DNA of 64,000 bases from Acidobacteriota bacterium. GTDB lineage: Bacteria; Acidobacteriota; Holophagae; Acanthopleuribacterales; Acanthopleuribacteraceae. Where the stretch lies: NCBI GenBank assembly GCA_002747255.1, contig PDUC01000035.1, positions 21,206 to 85,205 on the forward strand, in the 5' to 3' direction. This document shows, one piece after another, positions 17,416 to 27,926 of the stretch (position 1 is its first letter; each line of letters begins with the position of its first letter). A program made the translations under genes and the position numbers. Under the pieces are notes generated by a model, which had not been told where the DNA came from, made no database searches, and worked only from the letters and a program-made list of their open reading frames with translations.

Positions 17416-20400
17416 ATGGGAGAAAAACTAAACCACCGCGAACGGCATTCATTTTCAGGTATTCACACCTCAATTCCCGTTCCCAATTTGATCAGTGTAC
17501 AGACAAGTTCTTATGAGAAGTTTTTACAAATGGATTGTCTGCCTGAGGAACGAGCAGATATTGGGCTTAAAACTGTTTTTGAATCACTTTTCCCAATTTC
17601 CGATTTCAAACAAACATGTTCGCTGGAATTCAAAGATTACACACTTGGCAATTGGGAGTGTCGGTGTGGTCGGCTGCAGGGCATCCACAATAACAGAACC
17701 TATTGCAAGAAGTGTGACCATATTCTCGTATCCCACTCTGACTCTGGCCCCTATATCGTTTGCGATAAGTGCGGCGACAACAATAAAAACATGCACGCCG
17801 TTTGTGATGTTTGCGGAACAAGTGTCAAATTAAAAGTCAAATACTCCGTTGAGGAGTGCCGCGAAAGAGGCCTGACTTATGACGCTCCATTGAGGGTTAC
17901 CGTCAGCCTCATTGTGTGGGATAAAGACAATCCCGATGAAGAAGAATCCATGATTCCGAGGGATATCAAGGAACAGGAAGTCTATTTTGGTGACATTCCC
18001 CTCATGACTGAGAACGGCACATTCATTATCAACGGAACAGAGCGTGTCATTGTGTCTCAATTACACCGTTCGCCAGGTGTGTTTTTCGGCAAGGGTTCCG
18101 ATCCAAACACCTTCAACGCTCAAATTATTCCCTATCGGGGCAGTTGGATTGAATTTGAAACGGATTCCAAAGGTCAAATTTATGTGAGAATTGACCGCAA
18201 AAGAAAGTTCCCGGCAAGTACGTTCATAAGAGCTCTGGGTGCAATTGATCCCGATATGACCACAACAGAAGAGCTGCTCAGTAAATTTTACAATGTGTAT
18301 GACGTTAAACTGGAAAATGGAACGGTCTTTTTCAATTTAAGTCAAGGCGCGCTTGGCTGTAAACTAGCGGTCGATATCGAGAATAAAAGCGGTGAAACAC
18401 TTTATTCCCAAGGCAAGAAAATAACCAAGTCGATGTTCAGAACACTTAAAAAGGAAGGTGTGGAGTGGGTTCCGGTTTCAGAGGACACCCTGCCCAGAAT
18501 CTCTACTCTAATCGACCTTTTTAACGAAGAGACAGGTGAAATTCTTTTCATGGGAAATCACGTTTTAAGTAAAGAAGATCGAGAGAAGCTGGAAGAAGAG
18601 GGAATCACTTCTTTCCAGGTTATTACACCTGACTCCGACCCTGTTGGTCCTTATCTCGTTGATACGTTGGCAAAAGATACCATCACTCAATATGAACAAG
18701 CCGTTGTAGAGATCTACAGAAAGCTGCGTCCGGGCGATCCACCCACCGTGGAATCCTCCAAGAAACTGTTCGAACAGTTGTTTTTTGATAAACAACGCTA
18801 TGATTTTTCCAGGGTTGGGCGTCTCAAGTTCAATACCAAGTTAAACATCGATTCGGATGATCTTGAACAGCGAATTCTGACTCCTCATGATTTCTATGCC
18901 ACAATTAAATACCTTTTGCTGCTCCATTCCGGTCAAGGTCAGATCGACGATATCGATCATCTGGGTAACCGCAGGGTTCGCAGTGTAGGCGAATTATTGG
19001 AAAACCAGCTTCGTGTCGGACTGGTTCGTATGCAGCGTGCCATCAAAGAGAAAATGAGCCTTTATCACGAGCTCAACACCATCATGCCTCATGAACTGAT
19101 TAACGCAAAACCCGTTATGGCGTCCATCAAAGAATTCTTTGGAAGCAGTCAGCTTTCTCAGTTTATGGACCAAACGAATCCCATTTCTGAAATTACACAT
19201 AAGAGAAGGTTGTCGGCTCTTGGTCCTGGTGGTTTAAGCAGAGAGCGCGCTGGTTTTGAGGTTCGCGATGTTCACACGTCTCATTACAGCCGTATTTGTC
19301 CCATTGAAACACCTGAAGGCCCCAATATCGGTTTGATTTCCTCCCTCAGCTGCTACGCCAAAATTAATGAGTTTGGCTTTATCGAAGCACCTTATTATCG
19401 CGTTGAAGATGGTAAAGTCATCAAGGAAGTTCGAGTCATCAGTCCTGGCGACAGTTCGTTCAAGGCCAATGAAATCGTTCCTCTCGTGGATGTTGAAGAA
19501 ACCAACGGCAAGTTGGGTAAACAAAAGAAACAACAGGTCACTTATGAACCGTATGCTCACTATCTCAGTGCCTGGGAAGAAGACAAGAATGTCATTGCAC
19601 AGGCCAATGCCACCCTGGATGAAAATGATGTCCTGGTACACGAACAGGTTACAGCGCGTTTGGCTGGTGTCTTTAAACTCTTCCCCCGGAAAGACGTTCG
19701 CTACATCGATGTCAGCCCCAAACAAATGGTGTCAGTTGCTTCTGCCATGATTCCCTTCCTGGAAAACGATGATGCCAACCGTGCCTTGATGGGTTCCAAC
19801 ATGCAGCGGCAGGCTGTTCCTCTTATGAAAACAGAGGCACCTATCGTCGGTACAGGCATGGAAGTCATTGCCGCGCGCGATTCAGGTGCCACCGTACTCT
19901 GCAAAAACAGCGGTTGGGTTGAATCCGTGGATGCGGAACGCATTGTTATCAGGATTGGATCAAAAGACAATTCCACCTTAATCACTCGTGACTTTGGTGT
20001 TGATGTTTACAATCTCACAAAATTCCGCAGAAGCAACCAGAACACCTGCTTCAATCAGTGTCCCGTTGTGAAGAAAGGGGATTACATTGAAAGAGGCGAA
20101 GTATTGGCTGATGGTGCCTGCACCGAACGCGGTGAACTGGCACTGGGCAAAAACGTTGTTGTGGCCTTTATGCCTTGGCGCGGTTACAACTTTGAGGACG
20201 CGATCCTCATTTCTGAGCGCGTGGTGAAAGAGGATGTCTACACCTCCATTCACATCGAGGAATTTGAGATCGAGGCTAGAGACACCAAGCTCGGACCTGA
20301 GGAAATTACACGTGATATTCCCAACATGAGTGAAGAAATGCTGAAGGATCTCGACGATTCCGGTGTGATTCGCCTCGGTGCCAAAGTCGGACCTGGCAGT

Positions 20401-21750
20401 ATTCTGGTTGGCAAAGTAACGCCTAAAGGTGAAACACAGTTAACTCCAGAAGAGAAACTGTTAAGAGCGATCTTTGGTGAGAAGGCCGGAGATGTCAGAG
20501 ATGCTTCATTGACCTGTCCAACGGGAATCAAGGGGACGGTAGTTGATGTGAAGGTCTTCTCTCGAAAAGGTGTTGAAAAAGACTTCAGATCCCTGCTCAT
20601 TGAAGAGGAACAAATTCAAAAGCTGGAAAAGAACCGCTCGGATCAGGAAAAGATTATTCGAGCTCAGGCTACAAAAGAAATCCTGAGCATTCTCGATGGA
20701 CAGGAACTTTTGGCGGACTTTTTTGACAGAGATACGACCAAAATCCTGTGTTCTGTCGATCAACTCTTTAACAGTAAGGACCTGCAGCATCTTACACTGA
20801 AAGAACTGAAGAAAGTTCAAGTAAAAGATCCCGAAGTTCAGCAACAACTAGCCACGATTATTTCCAGAACAAACCGACAGATCGATGTCGCCCGTCAGGT
20901 TCTGGAAGAGGAAATCGGGAAGCTGAAAAAAGGAGATGAACTGCCTCCCGGTATTATCCGCAAAGTAACTGTCTTTGTCGCCGTCAAGAGAAAGCTTCAG
21001 GTTGGCGATAAAATGGCCGGACGTCACGGTAACAAAGGTGTTGTTTCACTCATTCTTCCAGAAGAGGACATGCCTTACTTGCCAGATGGCAGCCCGGTCG
21101 ATGTGGTTCTCAATCCGCTTGGTGTTCCTTCGAGGATGAATGTCGGGCAGATTCTGGAAACTCACCTGGGAATGGCAGGTATGAGGCTTGGGCAACACTA
21201 CGCCACACCTGTTTTTGATGGTGCTCATGAGAAGGACATTAAAAAACTTCTCAAACAGTCGGGTTTCAGTCCCACAGGAAAAACACTGCTCTATGACGGT
21301 CGAACAGGAGAGGCATTTGAGCAACCTGTAACGGTTGGAGTTATGTACCTGCTCAAGCTTCACCATCTTGTTGACAATAAAATCCACGCCCGTTCAATCG
21401 GACCCTATTCTCTGATTACACAGCAACCTCTTGGAGGTAAGGCCCAGTTTGGTGGTCAGCGATTTGGAGAAATGGAAGTTTGGGCACTTGAAGCCTATGG
21501 CGCGGCCCACATACTGCAGGAACTCCTGACAGTGAAGTCCGATGATGTTCAGGGTCGATCGCGTATCTATGAAGCGATCGTCAAAGGAGAACCGGTTCCT
21601 GAACCCGGTATTCCCGAATCATTTAACGTTCTGGTTAAAGAACTTCAAAGTCTTGGGCTGGATGTTCGTCCTCTCAAAAACAGCGAAATTGAAGCAGCAG
21701 AACCCAACCATTGGCCTTTAAGCGAAAGTATTGCTGAAGAAGAGAACTGA
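17416..21750 (+). CDS. rpoB: DNA-directed RNA polymerase subunit beta
   Basis: A 1444-residue beta subunit, about 100 longer than E. coli RpoB. Part of the extra length is an insertion at about residues 80-140, between LEFKDYTLG and the [20 protein letters not shown] segment. It has eight cysteines as two four-Cys sites (Cys82/84/97/100 and Cys116/119/130/133). The rifampicin region ([25 protein letters not shown]) keeps the sensitive-type residues, and the C-terminal switch and clamp parts ([37 protein letters not shown]) are intact. The start has CAGGAG upstream. It is followed at 14 bases by rpoC. Confidence 0.99.
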   Translation: MGEKLNHRERHSFSGIHTSIPVPNLISVQTSSYEKFLQMDCLPEERADIGLKTVFESLFPISDFKQTCSLEFKDYTLGNWECRCGRLQGIHNNRTYCKKCDHILVSHSDSGPYIVCDKCGDNNKNMHAVCDVCGTSVKLKVKYSVEECRERGLTYDAPLRVTVSLIVWDKDNPDEEESMIPRDIKEQEVYFGDIPLMTENGTFIINGTERVIVSQLHRSPGVFFGKGSDPNTFNAQIIPYRGSWIEFETDSKGQIYVRIDRKRKFPASTFIRALGAIDPDMTTTEELLSKFYNVYDVKLENGTVFFNLSQGALGCKLAVDIENKSGETLYSQGKKITKSMFRTLKKEGVEWVPVSEDTLPRISTLIDLFNEETGEILFMGNHVLSKEDREKLEEEGITSFQVITPDSDPVGPYLVDTLAKDTITQYEQAVVEIYRKLRPGDPPTVESSKKLFEQLFFDKQRYDFSRVGRLKFNTKLNIDSDDLEQRILTPHDFYATIKYLLLLHSGQGQIDDIDHLGNRRVRSVGELLENQLRVGLVRMQRAIKEKMSLYHELNTIMPHELINAKPVMASIKEFFGSSQLSQFMDQTNPISEITHKRRLSALGPGGLSRERAGFEVRDVHTSHYSRICPIETPEGPNIGLISSLSCYAKINEFGFIEAPYYRVEDGKVIKEVRVISPGDSSFKANEIVPLVDVEETNGKLGKQKKQQVTYEPYAHYLSAWEEDKNVIAQANATLDENDVLVHEQVTARLAGVFKLFPRKDVRYIDVSPKQMVSVASAMIPFLENDDANRALMGSNMQRQAVPLMKTEAPIVGTGMEVIAARDSGATVLCKNSGWVESVDAERIVIRIGSKDNSTLITRDFGVDVYNLTKFRRSNQNTCFNQCPVVKKGDYIERGEVLADGACTERGELALGKNVVVAFMPWRGYNFEDAILISERVVKEDVYTSIHIEEFEIEARDTKLGPEEITRDIPNMSEEMLKDLDDSGVIRLGAKVGPGSILVGKVTPKGETQLTPEEKLLRAIFGEKAGDVRDASLTCPTGIKGTVVDVKVFSRKGVEKDFRSLLIEEEQIQKLEKNRSDQEKIIRAQATKEILSILDGQELLADFFDRDTTKILCSVDQLFNSKDLQHLTLKELKKVQVKDPEVQQQLATIISRTNRQIDVARQVLEEEIGKLKKGDELPPGIIRKVTVFVAVKRKLQVGDKMAGRHGNKGVVSLILPEEDMPYLPDGSPVDVVLNPLGVPSRMNVGQILETHLGMAGMRLGQHYATPVFDGAHEKDIKKLLKQSGFSPTGKTLLYDGRTGEAFEQPVTVGVMYLLKLHHLVDNKIHARSIGPYSLITQQPLGGKAQFGGQRFGEMEVWALEAYGAAHILQELLTVKSDDVQGRSRIYEAIVKGEPVPEPGIPESFNVLVKELQSLGLDVRPLKNSEIEAAEPNHWPLSESIAEEEN

Positions 21751-21764
21751 GGGAGGACACCGAG

Positions 21765-24700
21765 ATGAGAACAACTGGTTTTTTCAAACAACCACCTGCT
21801 ATCAATGATTTTGAGGCTATCAAAATTACACTGGCTTCTCCCGAAGTAATCCGTTCATGGTCCTTTGGTGAAGTCAAAAAACCGGAGACAATTAACTATC
21901 GCACGTTTAAACCCGAAAAAGACGGACTCTTCTGCGCCCGGATATTTGGTCCAACTGTTGATTGGGAGTGTCTTTGCGGTAAGTACAAACGCATGAAATA
22001 CCGAAACATCCGTTGCGATAAATGCGGTGTTGAAGTCACTCTCTCCAAGGTGCGAAGGGAGCGCATGGGCCATATCGAGTTAGCGGCACCCGTCTCTCAT
22101 GTGTGGTTCTTCAAAGGCCTTCCAAGCCGAATTGGCTATCTTCTCGATATGCCTCTAAAAGATCTCGAACGTGTGTTGTATTTCGAACAATATGTCGTCA
22201 TCAATGCCGGTGGTACGGATCTCGTTAAAAAAGATTTACTCACCGAAGAGATGTACCGTGAAAAGATCCAGGAATACGGCCCTGTTTTTACAGCTAAAAT
22301 GGGAGCCGAAGCGATTAAGGAACTTTTGGTTGAACTCGAATTGGAAGAATTGGCATTGGAATTACGCCATGCCATGAAAACGGAGAGGTCGGTCCAGAAG
22401 AAGACCAAAACCGCAAAGAGATTGAAGGTTGTTGAAGCGTTCCTGAAATCTCAGAACAAACCCGAATGGATGATTATGGATGTTATTCCGGTCATTCCAC
22501 CAGAATTGCGACCTCTGGTGCCCCTGGATGGTGGACGTTTTGCCACCTCGGATCTCAACGACTTGTATCGACGGGTAATCAACAGGAATAATCGCCTTAG
22601 AAAATTGCAGGAGTTGCGCGCTCCCGATGTGATTATCCGCAACGAGAAGCGCATGCTGCAGGAAGCGGTTGACGCTCTGTTTGACAATGGCCGTCGCGGA
22701 AGAGTCCTGAAAGGAACCAACAATCGACCTTTGAAATCTCTTTCCGATACTCTGAAAGGAAAACAGGGACGTTTCAGACAGAACCTGCTCGGTAAACGAG
22801 TGGATTATTCCGGTCGTACCGTTATTGTGGTCGGACCTGAACTAAGGCTGGACCAATGCGGGCTGCCCAAGGATATGGCACTTGAACTTTTTAAACCTTT
22901 TATCTATCAACTGCTGGAAAGCAGAGAGCTTGCCGGTACCGTTAAAACCGCCAAGGAAATGGTGGAAGACAAGCTACCTGTTGTTTGGGATATGCTGGAA
23001 GAAGTTATCAATCAGCACCCCGTCATGCTAAACAGGGCGCCGACCTTGCACAGACTGGGTATTCAGGCTTTCTATCCCGTACTGGTAGAGGGCAAGGCTA
23101 TTCGACTCCATCCTCTGGTTTGTACCGCGTTTAACGCAGACTTTGATGGCGACCAGATGGCAGTTCACGTTCCCCTCAGCCCAACTTCGGTTATTGAAGC
23201 GGAAACGCTGATGCTTTCAGCTCGTAATATTCTCTCTCCTGCGCACGGTAATCCCATTACAACACCCACACAGGATATCGTATTGGGTACTTATTACCTC
23301 ACCCTCGGTATTGAAGGGTTACCTTCGGAAGGTCAAACTTTTGGTTCCATATACGATGTGCTGCAAGCCAAAGAGCAGGGACTGATCGATACCCATACCC
23401 ATATTCGCTTGCGCTATTCCGGTGAGTTCATTGATTTGACCAATTCAAGATTCCCTCAGAGTATCACTCAAACCGAAAAGCAAGTACTCGACAAAGAGTA
23501 CGTTGAAACAACGGTTGGACGTGTGATCTTCAACAGTCATTTTGGTGAGGATCATCCCTTTATCAACGGGAACTTAAAGAAAAAGGCTCTAACAGACTTG
23601 GTCTTTTTCTGGAATTTGAGTTATGGTCGGGCACGAACGGTTGAACTGCTTGATATCCTCAAGTCCATGGGCTTCAACTGGGCAACCAAAGCGGGTCTTT
23701 CTTTTGGTATCGATGACATGAAAATACCCGAAAGAAAGGAAGCTTTGCTCGAAAAGGCACGTCAGGAAGTGATTGATATTGAAGAGCAGTTTCAGCAGGG
23801 TACACTGGAAAATCGCGAGCGTTACAACAAGGTTCTCCAGACTTGGACCCAAACCACCAACGAAATTGCCGATGCCATGATTAGTTTTATGGAAATCCTG
23901 CCTGGTCACAAAGAACTCAACCCCATTTTTATTATGGCAGATTCCGGGGCCAGAGGCTCCAAAGACCAAATAAAACAGCTGGCTGGAATGAGAGGCTTGA
24001 TGGCGAAACCATCTGGTGAAATAATCGAAACGCCCATTACAGCCAACTTTAAAGAGGGTCTAACCGTGCTGCAGTACTTCATCTCCACCCACGGAGCCAG
24101 GAAAGGTCTGGCCGATACGGCGCTGAAGACAGCTGACTCGGGATACCTGACCCGTCGACTGGTTGATGTGGCACAGGATGTCATTATCAATGAATACGAC
24201 TGCGGAACGTTGGGTGGCATTCGTGCCAGAGCCATCATCGAGGGAGCTGAAATTATCGAGAGTTTACGTGACAGAATTGCAGGCCGCGTTGCTCTTGACG
24301 ATATCTATCATCCCAATACCGGTGAATTGATCATCCAAGCAAATGAACAGTTTACACCGGAAATTGCCCAGAAAATTGAAGATTCCGGTATCCGTGATGT
24401 TGAAATTCGCTCGGTTCTCACCTGTGACTCTCCTCGCGGTGTGTGTCAGCTCTGCTACGGTACGGACCTGGCCTCCGGTAAATTGGTCGAGCTCGGGGAA
24501 GCTGTAGGTGTTATTGCTGCTCAATCAATTGGTGAGCCGGGCACTCAGTTAACCATGAGAACGTTCCACATTGGTGGTGCAGCTGCTGCTGAAAAAGAGC
24601 AGTCAACACATAAGAGCCGCCACGGTGGAACCATCAACTTCAAAAATATGAAGCGTGTTGAACGTGAAAACGGCGATGAAATCTGCCTGTCCAGAAACGG

Positions 24701-26012
24701 TATTATTACAGTTACGGATGAAGATGGTCGTGAAGAGCATTACAACACGGTTATCGGTGCGGTCCTCAAGGTTCATGAAGGGATGACCGTTGAACCGAAC
24801 ACGACTCTCCTGGAATGGGATCCGCATTCCTTCCTCATCCTGACAGAGGCTTCAGGTACTGTTGAGTTCAAGAACCTGATACCCGATGTCACTATGGTGG
24901 AAGAAGTTGAAGAAGCGACATCTAAATCAAGGATTAAAATTATCCCCTCTCCCAACGAGAAACAAGCACCCATGATCCAGATTAAAGACGATGACGGAAA
25001 AGTCATCAGCGGTTATTCACTGCCCAATGACTCTCTCGTTATGGTTGAAAACGGTGCCTTTGCCAAGGCTGGTGATGTCATTGCCAAGATTCCTAAAGAC
25101 ACCACACGTCAAATGGATATCACGGGAGGTCTGCCCCGAATCGTTGAATTGTTCGAAGGTCGTAAGCCCAAAGAACCGGCTGTTATCTCCGAGATTGATG
25201 GCTACGTGCGTTATGGGAACATCGTTCGTGGTCAACAGCGAGTCAGTGTCGAGAATGATTTTGGTTCGGTACGTGAGTACAGCGTTCCTCGTGGTAAGTA
25301 CATTCACTATCAGGAGAACGATGAAATCAAAGCGGGCGCCCAGTTCATCGATGGCGCTCGTAATCCGCACGACATCCTTTCTGTTTTGGGTGAAAGCAAG
25401 TTGCAAACCTTCTTGCTCGATGAAATTCAGGAAGTCTACAGGCATCAGGGTGTTAAAATTAACGATAAGCACATTGAAATTATCATACGTCAGATGATGC
25501 GCTGGATGGAAATTGAACAAGTTGGCGATACCCACTTCATTCTGGGCGAACGTGTTGATAAGTTTGAGTTTAAGAAGGTGAACGAAAAAGCGACGGCCGA
25601 AGGAAAAGAGCCCGCTAGCGGGAAGCCCTTGCTGGTTGGTATCACTAAAGCGTCACTTTCAACCAAATCATTTGTCTCAGCTGCAAGCTTCCAGGAAACA
25701 ACACGTGTTCTCACGGAAGCCGCTATTGAAGGTAAACTGGACTATTTGCAAGGTCTCAAAGAAAACGTCATTATGGGTAAACTCATTCCAGCTGGAACGG
25801 GGTCCGCTCACTACCGGCACATCGAAATCGATGAAGATACAACCATTGCAGAGAACCAACAGGATGTCGATGAAGAGGAATTTGTTCGCATGCTCAGGGA
25901 GCAGGCTTCTCCATCTGCAAGTAAAGAAGAGGAAACTGCCGAAGTGAAGGCAGGTGACTCACCTGCGGAATCTTCAGAGCCAGTTGAAGCAAAAGAAAAA
26001 ACAGAAGAATAG
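21765..26012 (+). CDS. rpoC: DNA-directed RNA polymerase subunit beta'
   Basis: A full-length 1415-residue beta' subunit. It has the N-terminal zinc site ([20 protein letters not shown]), the catalytic [15 protein letters not shown] with three Mg-binding Asp, the bridge-helix region ([19 protein letters not shown]), the second zinc site (Cys of [13 protein letters not shown]) and the C-terminal [13 protein letters not shown] region. The tail after about residue 1370 is acidic, rich in Glu, Ser and Pro. GAGGGAGGA precedes the start. The gene ends at a strong terminator and is not followed by rpsL-rpsG. Confidence 0.99.
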   Translation: MRTTGFFKQPPAINDFEAIKITLASPEVIRSWSFGEVKKPETINYRTFKPEKDGLFCARIFGPTVDWECLCGKYKRMKYRNIRCDKCGVEVTLSKVRRERMGHIELAAPVSHVWFFKGLPSRIGYLLDMPLKDLERVLYFEQYVVINAGGTDLVKKDLLTEEMYREKIQEYGPVFTAKMGAEAIKELLVELELEELALELRHAMKTERSVQKKTKTAKRLKVVEAFLKSQNKPEWMIMDVIPVIPPELRPLVPLDGGRFATSDLNDLYRRVINRNNRLRKLQELRAPDVIIRNEKRMLQEAVDALFDNGRRGRVLKGTNNRPLKSLSDTLKGKQGRFRQNLLGKRVDYSGRTVIVVGPELRLDQCGLPKDMALELFKPFIYQLLESRELAGTVKTAKEMVEDKLPVVWDMLEEVINQHPVMLNRAPTLHRLGIQAFYPVLVEGKAIRLHPLVCTAFNADFDGDQMAVHVPLSPTSVIEAETLMLSARNILSPAHGNPITTPTQDIVLGTYYLTLGIEGLPSEGQTFGSIYDVLQAKEQGLIDTHTHIRLRYSGEFIDLTNSRFPQSITQTEKQVLDKEYVETTVGRVIFNSHFGEDHPFINGNLKKKALTDLVFFWNLSYGRARTVELLDILKSMGFNWATKAGLSFGIDDMKIPERKEALLEKARQEVIDIEEQFQQGTLENRERYNKVLQTWTQTTNEIADAMISFMEILPGHKELNPIFIMADSGARGSKDQIKQLAGMRGLMAKPSGEIIETPITANFKEGLTVLQYFISTHGARKGLADTALKTADSGYLTRRLVDVAQDVIINEYDCGTLGGIRARAIIEGAEIIESLRDRIAGRVALDDIYHPNTGELIIQANEQFTPEIAQKIEDSGIRDVEIRSVLTCDSPRGVCQLCYGTDLASGKLVELGEAVGVIAAQSIGEPGTQLTMRTFHIGGAAAAEKEQSTHKSRHGGTINFKNMKRVERENGDEICLSRNGIITVTDEDGREEHYNTVIGAVLKVHEGMTVEPNTTLLEWDPHSFLILTEASGTVEFKNLIPDVTMVEEVEEATSKSRIKIIPSPNEKQAPMIQIKDDDGKVISGYSLPNDSLVMVENGAFAKAGDVIAKIPKDTTRQMDITGGLPRIVELFEGRKPKEPAVISEIDGYVRYGNIVRGQQRVSVENDFGSVREYSVPRGKYIHYQENDEIKAGAQFIDGARNPHDILSVLGESKLQTFLLDEIQEVYRHQGVKINDKHIEIIIRQMMRWMEIEQVGDTHFILGERVDKFEFKKVNEKATAEGKEPASGKPLLVGITKASLSTKSFVSAASFQETTRVLTEAAIEGKLDYLQGLKENVIMGKLIPAGTGSAHYRHIEIDEDTTIAENQQDVDEEEFVRMLREQASPSASKEEETAEVKAGDSPAESSEPVEAKEKTEE

Positions 26013-26031
26013 ATTTTCGTCTAATAACAGA

Positions 26032-26063
26032 AAAAGGAGAAGTTTCACGCTTCTCCTTTTTTT
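26032..26063 (+). terminator. Intrinsic terminator of the rpoBC cluster
   Basis: Perfect 11-bp stem AAAAGGAGAAG (26032-26042) with CTTCTCCTTTT (26050-26060), 7-base loop and T7 tail, starting 20 bases after the rpoC stop. Confidence 0.92.
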
Positions 26064-26284
26064 ATGCCAAAATGTTAACACGGTTTAATGATCTGATCCC
26101 ATTTTGTCAGTCTGAACAAACAGAAAAAACAACCGAACCCTTGCTGTTCCGAAAACGCAATAATACAAAAAATGCTTTTATCATGCCAATCTTTCAATAT
26201 GACATGATGCTGGAGCGAAACATCTTTATGGGTTAGAATAGTCTGGACAGGTTCAGAATGCCATACAACCGCAGGGAGTTTCAC

Positions 26285-26719
26285 ATGATGAAAACCACAG
26301 AAAAGAAGATCAACTTTAAAGCAGCCTTTTCACTTGTTGAAATGATGATCGTGGTTGTCATTCTCGGTCTGCTCTTTTCCCTGGTTGTACCCGCATTTAA
26401 GAACAATGTCGATAAGACCAAGTATGAAACTTCCATTATGAATTTGAAGTCAGTTGCAAAGGCGTTGGAACAGTACTATCTTCAGCAGGGAAAATACCCT
26501 GTTTTCAAAAACTGGAGTGAAGTTTGTTCGGAGAAAAGCCCCCTGCTGAAATACATCTCTAAAGTTCCCCAAACAGATGGTTGGGGCAGACCTTATCGTA
26601 TTAAATCGAGTGAAGAGCAATATGAATTATCGGGACAGGCTTCACCAAACCCCAAACACAAAGTTGAATTTCCCGCTTATAAAATTACAACCGATTTGCA
26701 TTTCAGCAAAGAAGGCTGA
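26285..26719 (+). CDS. Type IV pilin-like/pseudopilin protein
   Basis: A 144-residue protein from ATG 26285 or the adjacent ATG 26288, with AGGGAG upstream. The short positively charged leader (KTTEKKINFKAA) is followed by FSLVEMMIVVVILGLLFSLVVPAF, the class III prepilin signal with Glu at position +5. The cleavage site is A/F, not the usual G/F. The globular part has a long helix and a GspG-like core (YYLQQGKYP, then DGWGRPYRI). It most resembles the major pseudopilin of type II secretion. It stands alone with no other pilus or secretion gene nearby. Confidence 0.82.
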   Translation: MMKTTEKKINFKAAFSLVEMMIVVVILGLLFSLVVPAFKNNVDKTKYETSIMNLKSVAKALEQYYLQQGKYPVFKNWSEVCSEKSPLLKYISKVPQTDGWGRPYRIKSSEEQYELSGQASPNPKHKVEFPAYKITTDLHFSKEG

Positions 26720-26850
26720 TGTTCAAACTGCAAATGGATAGGATTAGCGTGTTATTGAGCTTAAAGAGAACTCCTGGATATTTGTCTCGATATAAACATA
26801 CGATGTTTTCCAGGCATGGTTGTATGGCTGATTTGCTGTGAGGTGACTTG

Positions 26851-27738
26851 ATGTTTGCCCCTATTTCCTATCATCAACCTCTGTTCAGGCCGCCCAGTGA
26901 AGGGAGATCGTTGATTTTTCAGGTAACACTTGGGTGCTCCTGGAATAGGTGTGCATTTTGCGAGATGTACACTTCCAAATCATTCAAAGTGCGCAGCCAG
27001 GAAGAGGTATTCAGTGAAATAGAGTCAATGTCTTCTTTCGCGCCCCACACAGAACGCGTGTTTCTCGCAGACGGCAATGCCATGGTGTTGAAAACGAGTC
27101 GCTTACTGCGTATTTTGGATAAGTTGAAACGGGAATTTCAAAAACTTCGACGTGTCACAGCCTATGCGTTGCCATCGGATGTCATTCGCAAGACGCCGGA
27201 TGAGTTGAAGGCCTTGTATGATGCGGGCCTGAAAATGCTGTATGTGGGGCTGGAGAGCGGAGACGATGAACTGCTTGGCAAAATAAATAAGAGTGAAAGC
27301 CAGGAGTCTTCCATTGAGGGTTGTCTTCTGGCCAGAAAGGCGGGCATGAAACTCTCCGTGATGATTCTGAATGGTTTGGGTGGCAGAGAACTGAGCTATC
27401 AACACGCTGTAAATTCAGCGCAAATGGTGAACAAGATCCAACCGGAATACCTCTCAACGCTTGTACTTAGTTTTCCTCTGGGGCTCGATCACTTCCTGGG
27501 ACGATACAAAGGCCGTTTTACGCCTCTAAATACCATAGGTCTAATTGAGGAAATGGGTTCATTCATCAGCTGTCTCGAGTTGGAGCAATCGGTATTTCGC
27601 AGTGATCACGCTTCCAATTACCTGGTTCTAAAAGGTCAGTTAAATCGGGATAAGGAAGTGTTATTGAGTCAAATTAACCACACTCTGACGAACCCTGAAA
27701 ACGCTGGTCTCAGAAAGGAATGGCAGAGAGGGCTGTGA
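26851..27738 (+). CDS. Radical SAM protein (YgiQ/Elp3-like fold, CX4CX2C)
   Basis: A 295-residue radical SAM enzyme from ATG 26851 (GAGGTGA upstream). The cluster motif is GCSWNRCAFCEMY near residue 30: three cysteines spaced CX4CX2C rather than CX3CX2C, as in the COG1032-type family. VFLADGNAMVL follows, where other radical SAM proteins have the GGE motif, and GLESGDDELLGKINK is the typical later strand. There is no B12 domain and no extra Fe-S motif. Substrate unknown. It ends before a bidirectional terminator. Confidence 0.85.
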   Translation: MFAPISYHQPLFRPPSEGRSLIFQVTLGCSWNRCAFCEMYTSKSFKVRSQEEVFSEIESMSSFAPHTERVFLADGNAMVLKTSRLLRILDKLKREFQKLRRVTAYALPSDVIRKTPDELKALYDAGLKMLYVGLESGDDELLGKINKSESQESSIEGCLLARKAGMKLSVMILNGLGGRELSYQHAVNSAQMVNKIQPEYLSTLVLSFPLGLDHFLGRYKGRFTPLNTIGLIEEMGSFISCLELEQSVFRSDHASNYLVLKGQLNRDKEVLLSQINHTLTNPENAGLRKEWQRGL

Positions 27739-27880
27739 ACCTGGCCCGGGTGGTTACTTCATGGCGGAATGCTTGAAACAGTCTGCGTCGCTTTTTTGGG
27801 AATACACCTCTTTTGTTTTAGAGGAGTTGATGCAAAGCAACCATTTTTCTGACTTTTTCCAAACTGATCGCTAAATAAAA

Positions 27881-27907
27881 AAAGCCCCGAAAAATCGGGG
27901 CTTTTTT
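27881..27907. terminator. Bidirectional intrinsic terminator between convergent genes
   Basis: Stem AAAGCCCCGA (27881-27890) with TCGGGGCTTT (27895-27904) and loop AAAA, with A and T runs on both sides. Serves the radical SAM gene (+) and the secreted protein gene (-). Confidence 0.93.
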
Positions 27908-27926
27908 GTTTATTGATACTATCCAA

